The translations under genes were made by a program, and so were the position numbers. This document shows positions 34,833 to 47,100 of a stretch of DNA of 64,000 nucleotides, in pieces; within the stretch, counting starts at the first letter, position 1, and the number at the start of each line of letters is the position of its first letter. The stretch spans positions 479,545 through 543,544 of the forward strand of contig NMRA01000144.1 in NCBI GenBank assembly GCA_002633005.1, read 5' to 3'. The notes under the pieces were generated by a model. It ran no database searches. It saw nothing but the letters and a program-made list of their open reading frames with translations, and was not told the DNA's origin. Source of the DNA: Phoronis australis (lineage: Eukaryota > Phoronida > Phoronidae).

Positions 34833-37690
34833 AATGAAGACAACCGAGGTTTAGAAAGATGGTTGGCATGCACGTGCTTTGCTCGTGAAAATCGCTTATA
34901 TCCTTTCGCGCGACCGACCGTAAGGGAGATCAGGACTAGTTCGGCCCCAGTTTCGAAAAATATAAATTTCTCACAAAATCCTTCAAATTTATTGAGAAAT
35001 TAGGAAATTTCAAGGAGTCTTTCTGGGATATGCAATTGATGATTTCGTCACAATTATAACAGTGCAATTTGCATTCGAAGTGATCAGGCTGTACTGCTCC
35101 ATGGCTGGGTAAGTCCAGGGTAACTAAGGCCCGCAGACATAGACATCGCTGATATCCGTACTTTGACTCGTAGTTTCACTCGCTACTCTTTAAATAACTT
35201 GTAACTACTGGTATTTTCACAACTATGGTGAATCCGAACAAAACGATAGGATTGGCGTGCTTGCGCGTGCGCATGTTGGCCTATATGCACGTGCGTGTGA
35301 CTCCCGGTGAACTTTAGACATTATTAGAATATTTACGAATTTCACTTTTACCCGGTAGTATAACTTAGCCTTTGAAAGTCCAAAAATGACAATGTTCGAC
35401 TATAGGCCCAACGTGTCCCTGCCAAAAATGCTGAAAGATATCCTAAAGGAATATAAATGATTATTGTATCCTATAGAAGCATGTACTAAGATACATGTAT
35501 AAACAATTCTATTGAAATCTACGAACCTTTATGAGGAATAAAAACTGAAATAGAAGCGTGAATTTTGCTACCAAGAGAAGAAATTGAATTTTTGCGTCTT
35601 GATTTTGAGTACTTTCAGAAGTCCATTATTTTAAACTCACGGTGACTGTAACTATTTCGTGCTTTTGGCAAGTAGCACCTATGGCTGTATCTTGTTTTTT
35701 GCGCTAGACATGCCCACTTTCCGAACATGCCCCTAAGTCGAAGTAGCCCCGGTCTGCGCGACTCCAAATTGTTTACTTGATACGCAAGTCGGTGAGCATA
35801 TAACCTTTGAAAACACAGCCTTTGTCAGTACCCGATTAAGGGTTTGCGACGCTCTAAGCTATCAGAAGTCCGGGGGCCCCACTTACTACTCTGAGGTAGC
35901 TTATGTAGACCTATATAGTCCAGTTTTTGTTACTTGAATACCAAACGGAATAAACTAATCAATTTGAAAACCGGAATAATCAACGTATTCCTACCGGAAA
36001 AGCTGTCACTATAATCTAGTGAGCCTTTATACGAATGCGTTGAACGTGATACTGCAGTTTATTTGCTCCTCTTATGATTTTTGCGAAGTTATTTTTTATT
36101 TTAACACGGAAAACTTCAATTCTATCTTCAACTCTTCGTTTGGGAACGTTAACTTCATTCGAACTTTGAAGTCCTTATAATCTTTCTGCTTCACGTACGT
36201 ATGGGGATGCAGCAGTGCAACGCTTGTGACAATTGAAAGTTGAAAAAGCTTGCAAACAAAACAATAGATACAGCTAGTTGTTGGGAATTATGCTAATCAC
36301 TATCCATCAACTTTCCTAGATTGAAAGATTCCTTTTCAGGAATGCCGGTCCTATTTTGTTAATGATCGCTTTAATTCTTCAAATGGACCATACCAATTGT
36401 AGCAATCTGAAGGACATTTGTGTATCTAGTAGCACGTTTCGTCTTCTGCCAACGAACCCCATTGTTCAAAATCGTTCGTGAATTCATGTCTCAGTATTAA
36501 CTGTGTTTGTGTTTGTGAGTGATAAATTTTCTAGTTTTTGATTTGCCTTCAGAATTAGGCTTACATAATGTGAAGCACTCGGACAACTCATTGACAGAAT
36601 ATTCATGTTTTAATGGCTGATCAGAAGAATATCGAGACTTGTGATTTGTTCTCGAGGCAGGCCTACTCTTTTGTTTTCCGGAACTAAGGTGAAATGAAAG
36701 TATTTAGTTTGGGGATTTTTTTCAAGTCCCCTTCAAACTGTCGCATTTGTTTTCTTTTCTGATAAAAGCTGCTGCATGTTGTTTTCATTTCAATCTAAAG
36801 ACAACGGAAAGCACAGTTAAATGTCCGACTTCATTGTTGAGACATTAGCGAACGTTTTGCATGATTATGATTGAGTAATAAATGTAGGTAAAGAAATGCA
36901 TTACAAGTTATTCAACGGTTTTTCTATTATGCTATCATTAGACTACGAATCCTGGTAATCGTGAGATAGCTTACGTGAACGTTTTTTGAAATAAAAATAA
37001 CAAGACTACAAATGTATGACTACACTATGGCAAATATTCCACCCTGGGTGTGACCACGCATATAAACACACACCTTTACGTCACCGTTGACAATTTACAG
37101 CAATACAAAGCTCCCGCAAAAACAAAAGTAAACTAACAGTATAGAAAGTCAAGATATGTTGTTTATCGCTCTCTTGACGCAACTACTCACTTAAAAATTC
37201 CAAACAAAAATGTGTTTTGTGGGCCCCGTTTCTGCAAGGTGGGGTCCCTGTTTTGCGCGACATCTGTAGCTTAATGGATAATCCGGCACTGCCTTTTCTA
37301 CAATAACGTGATGATGGGAACTGCGAAGCATTGATACAGGTGTACATTCATCTGGTGCTTTATATTGTGTGGTTATTAAAAACAATGTGAAGCCAGAATC
37401 GGGATGATCTAAAGAGGCTTGGAATACTTTGTTGACACGTTGGTGGCCGCAGTGGTAAAATAGTGGCTTCCGAGCCCCAAGAAGACCTCTAAATCGAACC
37501 ACGACGAGACCAACATTACTTTATAATAGAGTCCTAACAATAGAATTCAAGTCGGCTACCACAGCAACGGTCAGTATGAGCGGCCGAGTGGAGATTTCAA
37601 AGACTCCGAAATACGAGTTTACCAATTCATAGTCCAATCCGAGCAGGAAACTAGGTCTTCCCGGATGTGTTATAAATAGATTTCAACAAA
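34833..37690. other. Intergenic region, nothing recognised
   Basis: AT-rich sequence between the start of the GT31 gene and the minisatellite. Only short open frames. A tRNA-like stretch lies at 37436-37511. Confidence 0.5.
37436..37511 (+). other. tRNA-like sequence (pseudo-tRNA or SINE head)
   Basis: A 76-base stretch whose ends pair perfectly (GTTGGT...ACCAAC). It has an A-box-like TGGCCGCAGTGGT and a B-box-like AATCGAACC at the right places. The T stem does not pair, so it is not a functional tRNA as read. Confidence 0.3.
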
Positions 37691-37694
37691 CAAC

Positions 37695-38391
37695 GATGGT
37701 CACTGGACCAATACTCCAACCAACAGCGATGGTTATAAGACCAATACTCCAACCAACAGATGGTTACTGGACCAATACTCCAACCAACAGCGATGGTTAT
37801 AAGACCAATACTCCAACCAACAGATGGTTACTGGACCAATACTCCAACCAACAGATGGTTACTGGACCAATACTCCAACCAACAACGATGGTTACTAGAC
37901 CAGTACTCCAACCAACAAATGGTCACTGGACCAATACTCCAACAAACAAATGGTTACTGGACCAATACTTCAACCACCTGCGATAGTTACTGGACCTATA
38001 TTCCAACCAACAGCGATGGTTACTGGACCAATACTACAACCAACAAATGGTTACTGGACTAATACTCCAACCAACAGCGATGGCTACTGGACCAATACAC
38101 CAACCAACAACGATGGTTACTGGACCAATACTCCAACCAACAAATGGTTCCTGGACCAATACTCCAACCAACAGCAATGGTTACTGGACCAATACTCCAA
38201 CCAACAAATGGTTACTGGATCAATACTCCAACCAACAAATGGTTACTGGACCAATACTCCAACCAACAAATGGTTACTGGACCGATACTCCAACCAACAA
38301 ATGGTTACTGGACAGATACTCCAACCAACAAATGGTTACTGGACCGATACTCCAACCAACAAATGGTTACTGGACCAATACTCCAACCTGT
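37695..38391. repeat. Minisatellite, ~31-33 bp unit, about 22 copies
   Basis: The unit is approximately GGTTACTGGACCAATACTCC plus AACCAACAAAT. Variant units carry GCG or ACG before ATGG (33 bp) or have TATAAGA in place of TACTGGA. The 3' half is more uniform (pure 31-bp units). Because 31 is not a multiple of 3, the frame rotates, producing long open frames in all three forward frames; these are not taken as genes. Confidence 0.95.
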
Positions 38392-38696
38392 CGGTATATG
38401 TTAGGTGCATTCGGATGTGATGCTTTATTTTATTAACAGTGACTATTTTGTAATATAAACACAGTAAAAGTTATAATATCAACACGGTCCTAAATTAACT
38501 GAAAGAAATATAACATAGTAAACATAGTATTACAAGTATAGGCAGGGCATAAAAAGGAGTTAAAACCAAGTGTACAAAGCTCATATGAGGAAAAAGGCTA
38601 CATTTATAATGAATTATGTTAATTATTAGTTGATAACACCAAAATTACTTGCTCATCCAGTTTTATTAGATTTAAGAAGTATAAATCAGATATATG

Positions 38697-39119
38697 GGGT
38701 CTGTTTCATGAAAAGTGACTACAACTGAAAATTGGTCTAATGCTCCAAACAGCTATTTTTAAAAAATAATTAAATCCCACTTGAGCACTAATGCAAAATC
38801 TCTAAGAATATACACATAGTTACTGAGATAATTTCTACAAATCACTTCTAGACTGTGATGCACTCATAATTACTTGGCTAAACCTATTTTCACCAATTGA
38901 CATATCGCCAGGATTTTGACTGACAGCTTAACTGACCATTTAGAGCTCATCATTCTTGACACACCTTCGTTTCCAAGGCACCATTTTACCCCACAAATTG
39001 TTTGTTAGTCTACATTAAACAAGGGGGCGGAGCTTGCGATAGGTCAATTGTGAAGTGGAAGCGTATGACCAAGTTTCTGCCTAAAGTCTTTTTAAAAGTC
39101 ACATTCATGAAACAGAGCC
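38697..39119. mobile_element. MITE-like element, copy 1 (hAT-like 8-bp target duplication)
   Basis: The left end GGGTCTGTTTCATGAAAAGT (38697) is nearly the reverse complement of the right end (...AGTCACATTCATGAAACAGA at 39097-39116). The flanks AGATATAT and AGATATAA look like an 8-bp target duplication. No coding capacity. Confidence 0.6.
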
Positions 39120-39696
39120 AGATATAAGTAATAAGCCAGACAATCAGCACCTAATATCACATTGTACACACAAGGGAATTAATAAAAATGTAACCAAACT
39201 TTTACAAATAAGTCCACTGGAAACAGTAAAATTGATACAAAACAGTTCATTAAATAGCATTGCACTGGGTATAAAACTACATAGTTTAATAGATAACACG
39301 ACCATTTCCAAATCTACTTTTCATTTTTTAAATGAATAGTAAACACACACAATCATATACATGTATTATGTAAAAGGCAGATGAGAACTGGACAATCTTT
39401 TCATGTATGGCAATCATCAGCTAGTAGACACACACAGTAAATAACTTAACATACTAGTAACACTTAAATTGGTTACAAGCCCACATTGTGTCCAAGAAGT
39501 CAACTTTTGATCTAGGCCACTTACCATCATAAATTTAGTCTCAATTTGTTCTTTAGGCTCAGATGAGAAATGATTTCTGGGTTTTCAAAGAAATGTGAGT
39601 TTTTTATTCACAGAGACCATACTCAACGCTATGACAAGCCAACTTGTAAAGCCTGGTCTCAAGGAATGATGTACTGTAAGTTCTTTCAAAGCACTG

Positions 39697-39949
39697 GCAC
39701 CCGTTTCATGAATTGTGACTGAAAACTTAAGGCAGTAATTTGGTTTTCACAATTGCTGAGTGAAGGTTTGGCCAAGTACTTACGCCAGTCTGAAATTTTC
39801 TCAGTAACTAGCACTATGCGTTTATTCTCCAAGACAATTATTTTTTCTTTCCTGAGATTTAATTAGTACTTTTCAAAAAGATTTTTGTGAAGCTCAACAT
39901 CAAATATCAGACTCCAGTTTTAAGCCCCTTTCAATAAAACAGACCCTGA
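39697..39949. mobile_element. MITE-like element, copy 2 (shorter, diverged)
   Basis: Starts GGCACCCGTTTCATGAATTG TGACT and ends CCCCTTTCAATAAAACAGAC CCTG, the same terminal sequences as the element at 38697-39119 but more diverged. No coding capacity. Confidence 0.45.
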
Positions 39950-41098
39950 TATCATCTCCAGTTGTACTAAAGAACAATATGAGACCAATGTCACAATGCT
40001 AAGTGATCTAAATCAAAAGTTGTTTTTGAGGTGGAGACAGGTTTCTAGATGTTTCAAGTTGAATGTTTGAGACTTCAGATCATCAAACAGATTATTGACA
40101 GACATCTGCACACAGTGTCTGCCTCATCTTTGATAATATCACAACATAAATGTACATGTATGGAATGTAAACTGATTTTGTATATTTGAGAAACACAAAA
40201 AATATCAACTACTGCAATCTTGATCACAATAATATTCTTTTCAATAAATCACTATCAGATATATAGTGAAAAGAAAGCATTAATAATGACGGATAATGTC
40301 CTTTTATTGATCAGGAGCGTTATTTTAATCCCCATCTAGATCACCTCTTGCTAACTTGTACGCTGATGTACTTCATCGCTTGAGCAGGTCTATCATACAC
40401 GCACGTACTTAGATCCATGCGTCTGTGCCAACGATAATGAGTTTATTTCAAAGACACAGTTTTGCTTATAAGCGTTTCACATATAGGCGCATGTGCCTAA
40501 GCTTTACGTATGGGTGCATAGGACTATTCCTTGTACTCATGTCTTAAACAAGAGCATTTGTACGTCTTCCCAACATATAAGGACTTCTGATTTAAATAAT
40601 TTTAAATTGAATGCACCTCAACCATTTTGTAAAGATTTTACTCAGTTCCCCACATGCTATTTAAAAAAATAAATTGCTTTAATTCAACTGAAGTGTTTGG
40701 CATAAATGCGCAAATGCATAATTCTGGATATGGCCATAACTTTGCACATTTTTGCATGGGCCTAAATATGTGCATATATGGTAAACAACTGATTCTCAAC
40801 TATCATACTGAGTAATTATTCAAAGCATCCGACAGTCAATATTTCACAAAATGGCTCCAGTTAGACTGACTCTTCAGACTAATCAATAAAATAATGTACT
40901 AGCTCAGAACATTGTGGCGTGATCTCATGTTCAAACATAATGACAATTCAACATATCCTCTGAAATAAAAAACAAACAAACAATTTTGAGTGGTTATTTT
41001 TACAAAAATGCAAGTTCTGTAGTTCTACACTGCTATAGTTTGATCAAAATTTCTTTTTGTTACCCTGTCACACTTGAGACTTGAGGGGAGTGTACTGG

Positions 41099-41146
41099 TC
41101 ACTGCACAGGAACATATCCCATTTGTAACTTGAGTAGTAAGAAAAC
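41099..41146 (-). CDS. TRAF7: TRAF7 last exon: C-terminus
   Basis: Acceptor GTTTGTTTCAG, phase 0. Encodes VFLLLKLQMGYVPVQ-stop. The preceding exon ends ...ADHEIK, where vertebrate TRAF7 ends a few residues later with VWTC. The longer hydrophobic tail here is atypical, so this exon is less certain than the others. Confidence 0.7.
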   Translation of the reverse strand, partial: VFLLLKLQMGYVPVQ

Positions 41147-44100
41147 CTGAAACAAACAATCCAATTTTTAGACTAACATCAATTAGCATAGTGTTAAATC
41201 AGCTTTATCCTAAACAAACCAATGCCCAGATAGTTATCCATGAGATGTGCAGTAAAATTCTAATACTGGAGGCATCTTTTTTAGAAACATTGAATGCTAC
41301 AAACCAGAGTAGTGAATGGGGGTCATTACTTTCACTAAAACTTGTAGCCTACTGCACATAGCAAGAGTTTAATACTTTGCTCAATAAACTCACAAACATC
41401 CTTGCTATTGTTGTCTTCTTCAATGTTCTATAACACCAGCTGACATTCTTACTTTGACACAATGTACGATGAACTGAATGGAGTTCATTTGGATGAACAT
41501 TACCCATACCTGTTTACACCTACCTTGATTTCGTGATCAGCTGAGCCAGTGATGAGCATGTCCCCGTGTAAAGCCAGACTGTTGACTGCACCCTGGTGAC
41601 GTCTCAAGGTCTGTATGGGCAGCATGTTCTCAAGATTCCAGATCTAGAAGCAACAGAACAATGACAAAGTCTAATGTGTACTTGCAGGTGTCACTTCAAC
41701 ATTATCAAATATGAACTAACGACAGTGTGAAGTATTGCAAATGCACTGGTACGTGACAACGATGGATTTCAACTTGATCAGTAGTTACTTGATATGTTAC
41801 GAATTGCACATGACGGTCCAAATTATAGCAATGGTTTGTTGATTTTAAAGCTTCTGTGCTCTTAAGAACTAAGCGTCCTCTAAATAACAGATGGCTGTTA
41901 TTTAGCGACCAAAGGTGTCATCATTTTCAGGGTCCAGAAACCTTACTTAAAAAGGATTGGGTACTATTAACTCGTTTTAGAAGAATTGGCTAACATCTAA
42001 TTTATATCTTTACAAAGAGGAAAGACCACCGACCTGTCAACATTCAAGGTGTATGACAAAACTATTCTCAATATCTTGTGCCTGGATCCTGTTCTTCCAC
42101 AAAACAAAACAAAAAATGAAAAAAAATAACTTAAATGAATGTGAAATATTTCATGTTTGGTTGCATAGAGTACCATTTCTGTAGCTTGTACTTCAAAATT
42201 TCTTACACAGAAAACCCCAAACCCTCTATGAGAAGACCACACGCACGCTCACTCTATTGACAGTGTCATAAAAATAAAAGTAATTTGTGAAATCTCACTC
42301 CTTTTTACTTTTCTGTTTATTGTGGTCTGTAGCTATTGTAGTCTTAATTGACTTCACACTGTAACACCGACATTGTGATCTACTCAAGCTGATATTATTA
42401 ACGTGCCCAGAGGGGTACAAACCTGAACACTTTGATCTACTGATGCGGATATTACAAACATGCCCGGGGGGTTAGCCAGCAAACAGCTAATTGCACCAAC
42501 ATGAGCTTGCAATTTCCTCACTGGCTTCTGCGATATGGCATCAAATATATGAAGGTTGTTCTCAGTGCCTGAAAATTTGACACATTGGTTTGATGTTCAG
42601 AGCAGATGTTAGACACAGGAAATAATTGGGTGCCGCAAAAATAAACCAGCTTGCTTGACAGCGACTGTTATGAGCTAAGGGTGGTGCAACCAGGTTGTGT
42701 GTTACTTGAAATGGACTATCTTTTCAAAACAACAATAACAGACAAATACCAGAAGCACAACAGGTCTCAACCATTGAGGGCTCTGAAATAAATTTGACAC
42801 TGCATATTGCATTAATTTCTAAGTTCTAGGGGCTTCCTTAGTTTCTGTGTGGCCCAAAAGCAGCCATTTATATTGCTTAGCAAGCAGGTCAGCCTTGGAT
42901 ACCGGATTTCTAAACTCTCATTTGCTAGAGCAAAAATCAAGAGCAACTACTACGTTTTTGTGGTTCCATGCCCATTGTGGTGAACAATGCAACGTAGAAT
43001 TGACATACCTTCAAATTTTTAGAGACTTTTCAATAACTGCTAGCAGTGGTGTTAACTGCTGTACTACCTTTAGCCGTCTCCATGATGATTTGAAGCAACA
43101 GCCCAATACACAAGCAACACTACCAACTGCAAGCTTATGGAAAGTGCCATTTATGTCTTTCCAAAAACTTTTACTGATACACCACACCATCTTTGCTCTA
43201 CACAATTTAAGTACAACAGTCAAACCTGCACACTGCCGTCATTAACAGAAGAAATGAGGAAGTTCCCGCATGGGCTGGTTCTCAGACAAGTGACAGTACT
43301 GGTCATACCCTTTAAAGAGTGTATCACTTGTCTACTCTGTATCGAAAACACTTGGATACAGCGATTATATGTTCCTACAAAATAAATTCTTCAGTACAGA
43401 ACATCGCAATTTGTTTAGCACTTATATGTAACTTTATTGCCACAAAATATCCTTGTACGTAAGTAGTTTGATTAGATGTTTTGGATCAGAAATGTTTAAT
43501 TTACACTGTCCAGCAAAGATATGATTACGAAAAAGTGACCACATGAAAATATGCACGTTATAATCATGAAGATAGGAACCAAAAGTAACAACGGTATTTA
43601 AGTGTTTCTTTCAATTGATAATCAAAATTGCAGATGTGCACAACAGAATGACACCATGGAATACCTGCAATAATGTATTGAGAAGTAACCAGTAGAGAGT
43701 AGACAGAGCCAAATTCATGGTTTAGTTTGCCCCTCATGGAAAACTTCCCTGTGCAGTCCCAGATTTCTATTGTGTTGTGAGAGCCACTGTAGACTTTATC
43801 CTGAAAGAGAGCACTTCATGAAAACCGAATCATTATGTTAATAAAAAAAAATTCATATCACTAGACTGCTGCTTGAGGTGACGGTAAAGAAATTGTTTGC
43901 TTAGGAACAACAAAGAAAGTTTTTAAAAATGCCCATTACGCAAACATAAAACAGAATTAAGTTGTACAAAATGAAGGTGGTGTATCATGGTGACTTGAAG
44001 CTAATTCTAGTTTACGAGGGAGTCTGGCTGGTCCAGGTTAGAACTCAGAATGTAAGTCTTTTGAAGGAGTGAACTCACTTTTGCTGGGCTTACAGCCAGT

Positions 44101-47100
44101 GCCCTAACCCAGTGATGCAGGCCATCAATTGTATGTAACAACTTCAAAGTTCGCAGCTCCCACACCTAAAAGAGAACTGAACAGCTCATTAAAAGCTCAC
44201 AGCATGTCATATTAGCCACTTAGCATTCTTTGCACAGAGAAAAAAGCAACTTTTCACTGTTCTTAAAAAGAGAAATTTTGGATATCCAACACCAAGAATT
44301 TCACCTCTTTCTAGAAATTTACAAGTTACACAGTAATTTGAGCTGACAGTTTTCTTCGAAGTTTTGTGATATTAAAATGGCATGGCACCAACCGATACTC
44401 AATAGCATGAACTGTTCTTTACACAATTGTTTTTGATGGAATAAGATGCAATAAAATTTATTTTAAAATTCACGTAATTAAAAAACAAAACTATCAAGAG
44501 AGAAACAGATATTTTTCACGCACTAACCTTGATCACCTTTAGTGATGACGTGAACAAGTAATCACCAGTATAAACCATAGCACAAATAACATTCGAGTGG
44601 GCATTCTGTAAACAACATATATGGATTTAACCATTAATACCACCCTGCAAGTCTCTATGACGACTAAATAATACTCACATTCTGTGAACAGCATGTATGG
44701 ATATGATAGTACTGACATTTTAGCCATTAATAAAGGCCTGCAATCTCCTAGTACACAATGACGGAATAACACCAACTCTAGAAATTAGCATCTCTATTGA
44801 AAAAATAAAATCAAAATACTACTGCATCACAAATGCATCTTGCGGACAGTACTACAAAATACAATGCAACCATAAAAGACAAAAATGACCACCCAGGGCC
44901 AGTATAACAAGCAGTTGTAACAATAAATGAGAGCACTGTTTACTATTCAGGAGAACAAAAATGTAATTAACGCTCACTAGACTAGAGTGTCTGCACCGTT
45001 AGCAGAAAGTCACGAGTTTGAGTCCCAGTCAGGACAGAGATCTTTTCAGACATAACTACAGGTCACGTGATGTGACCAACATATGGTATGTATAAAGACT
45101 TAATAAGTCTTGTATTATGGCTAGTAACATTTGGAGAAATAATCAACATAAATATTGTTTTACAAAAAATGCAAAACTCACGAAACCTGAAAAAGTATCA
45201 GGTACAGCTAAAAAATCAAGTTATATGAAATATTTGCCCTGTAGACACATTAATTTTTAAAATTAGATAGATTATTCAAACACATTTACCTGAATACAGT
45301 TGACCTCTTCATAACCCTCCAAATTCCAACACCTGAGGGTAAAGTCAGCGCCAGCGCTGTACAAAAACGAGCCTCCCACTGTCAAGACATGGACCTGAAC
45401 ACAGAAGAACCAACATTTTTAACAGACACACAGCCAACAGTTGAATCACAATGGTGCACAACATGACACTAAAAATTCCATTGTTTGGGACAGGGACAAA
45501 TTTTAACTTCTTTTGGTCAAGGTCGAATGAAGGTTGCATCAAATTTTAGAAATAGGCAATACTGCCCATCCTGAATTCAAGAATAACAAATAACAACTAC
45601 GGATTATTAACTGGAATGTTACGCACTATGGGGGTGCATCGTCAGCCACTTTCAACAGTTTTGTGAATCATCAAGTCTATTTCCAGACACTCTCGATACA
45701 AAACAATGTATCTGAAAAATATGATAAATGCTAGAATCACTCATGTTCCAATCTTAAAAACGCACCACGCAACACATGGAGATGTCCCACATCAATGTAA
45801 CATTTGTGCAATGAAAGGCTTCGGATGGAACTTGAAGATTATAATAACTACAGAAGAAGTTAATGATTTTGCTGATGGCCTTTTATGCTGGGATAGAATA
45901 TCGTGGCCAAGTGGAATTTATTTTTGTCAACTTTCTCGACAAGAATGATTATTAAGGAAATTTTGCTTTATAAATAGCAACGTTTTTACAATAAAGCTGA
46001 CATTAAAGAACAAGCCAGGAATACTTATTTGTAGCAGTGTACTGTCTTTGAAAACAGACTATGGAAAATTTGGCAATGATTTTTGAGGAAACACATTTTA
46101 CACTGCATGAAGTATTCAAGGTCACAGGCTTTGAATATGAGTACAAAACTCATCCTCTTTTTATAATATCATTCTAAAGAGAACATTCAATAATTCAATA
46201 TGTTCCATGTCACTTACCGTGTCAATATGGCCCTTCATTGTATAAATACATCCCTTGCCAAGAACGTCTAAATCCCACACTTTGATCGTTTTATCTCCAC
46301 CCCCACTGAACAGCCTTGAACCTTGACTAGCCAGTGCCACAACCTCCCCTTCATGCGACCTGTGACAGTGATGACATAAAATGGGCATTAAATAAGTATT
46401 AATCAGAGTTTTTTGCTCCTTTTACCATCTCTGCTATCCTGTTGTAAGGTCAAACAAATTGCGCAGCATATATAACAGCACCAAATTCTCTCACTGACAC
46501 AACAGGCACAAACACATTAAAACAGAATCCATCAAACATTCTTTTGGTGAATTTACCTATTTCACCCTAAGGGCTTTATTTGTAGTTCATGGTATAAAGT
46601 GGACGAAAGCATTTATTCATGACAGGTGTGTTCCAAAAACGTAATATGTTTTTCTCAAGCACTGCTCGTACTCAGTGAAATTTTGCCGATATTTCAAAAG
46701 TACTATATGAAAACTAGCCATGTCATTAATGTGACAATCATCACACAGTACTTCATCTCATCCACTACTCATCATCTCTCCTTCAACCTACTTTAGTGAA
46801 CCTATACACTTGAAGTTGAATGGCATCACCCAGTGACTGCGACGGGCAACACTTGATGTGCGTCTCAAAGGTGATTCAGTTTCTCGACGAGTTTCAAGTC
46901 GTTCCAGCTTCTCTTGCACAGTTGTTAGGGCACTGAAAAGAAAAGTATGTCACCCATTCACAGTTTCTATGACAACTAGAGGCTGTTAAACTCTGATTGG
47001 CTATTACAACTCCTCTTACATCAGCGCCTCCTCATTGCACAGAATACACAGTACAACCCAAAATGCCGTTTCTGCCTCATGACATTCAATTCCACCTGCA

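Larger units (their letters stand above)
38392..41098. other. TRAF7: 3' flank / possible 3' UTR of TRAF7
   Basis: No coding sequence seen. On the minus strand, AATAAA signals lie at 40447-40442 and 40308-40303, about 0.65-0.8 kb past the TRAF7 stop, and at 38429-38424 next to the minisatellite. Two inverted-repeat elements sit at 38697-39119 and 39697-39949. Confidence 0.5.

Noticed and set aside
37191-37502. 103-codon minus-strand open frame
   Set aside because: Overlaps the tRNA-like stretch, and the translation is not recognisable; treated as noncoding.
37696-38436. Several overlapping open frames of 86-156 codons with repeated NGYWTNTPTN-type units
   Set aside because: They are the three frames of one 31-bp minisatellite; the frame rotates with each unit, no splice or start context, and no reason to think it is translated. 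Unit-to-unit continuity without spacers also rules out CRISPR.
42847-43385. Plus-strand open frames opposite TRAF7 exon 12b
   Set aside because: They are antisense to the WD40-coding exon 12b on the minus strand.
46793-46803. Alternative donor GTTCAC for TRAF7 exon 6
   Set aside because: Leaves one base instead of two, giving a stop in exon 7; the downstream GTAGGT fits the phase.
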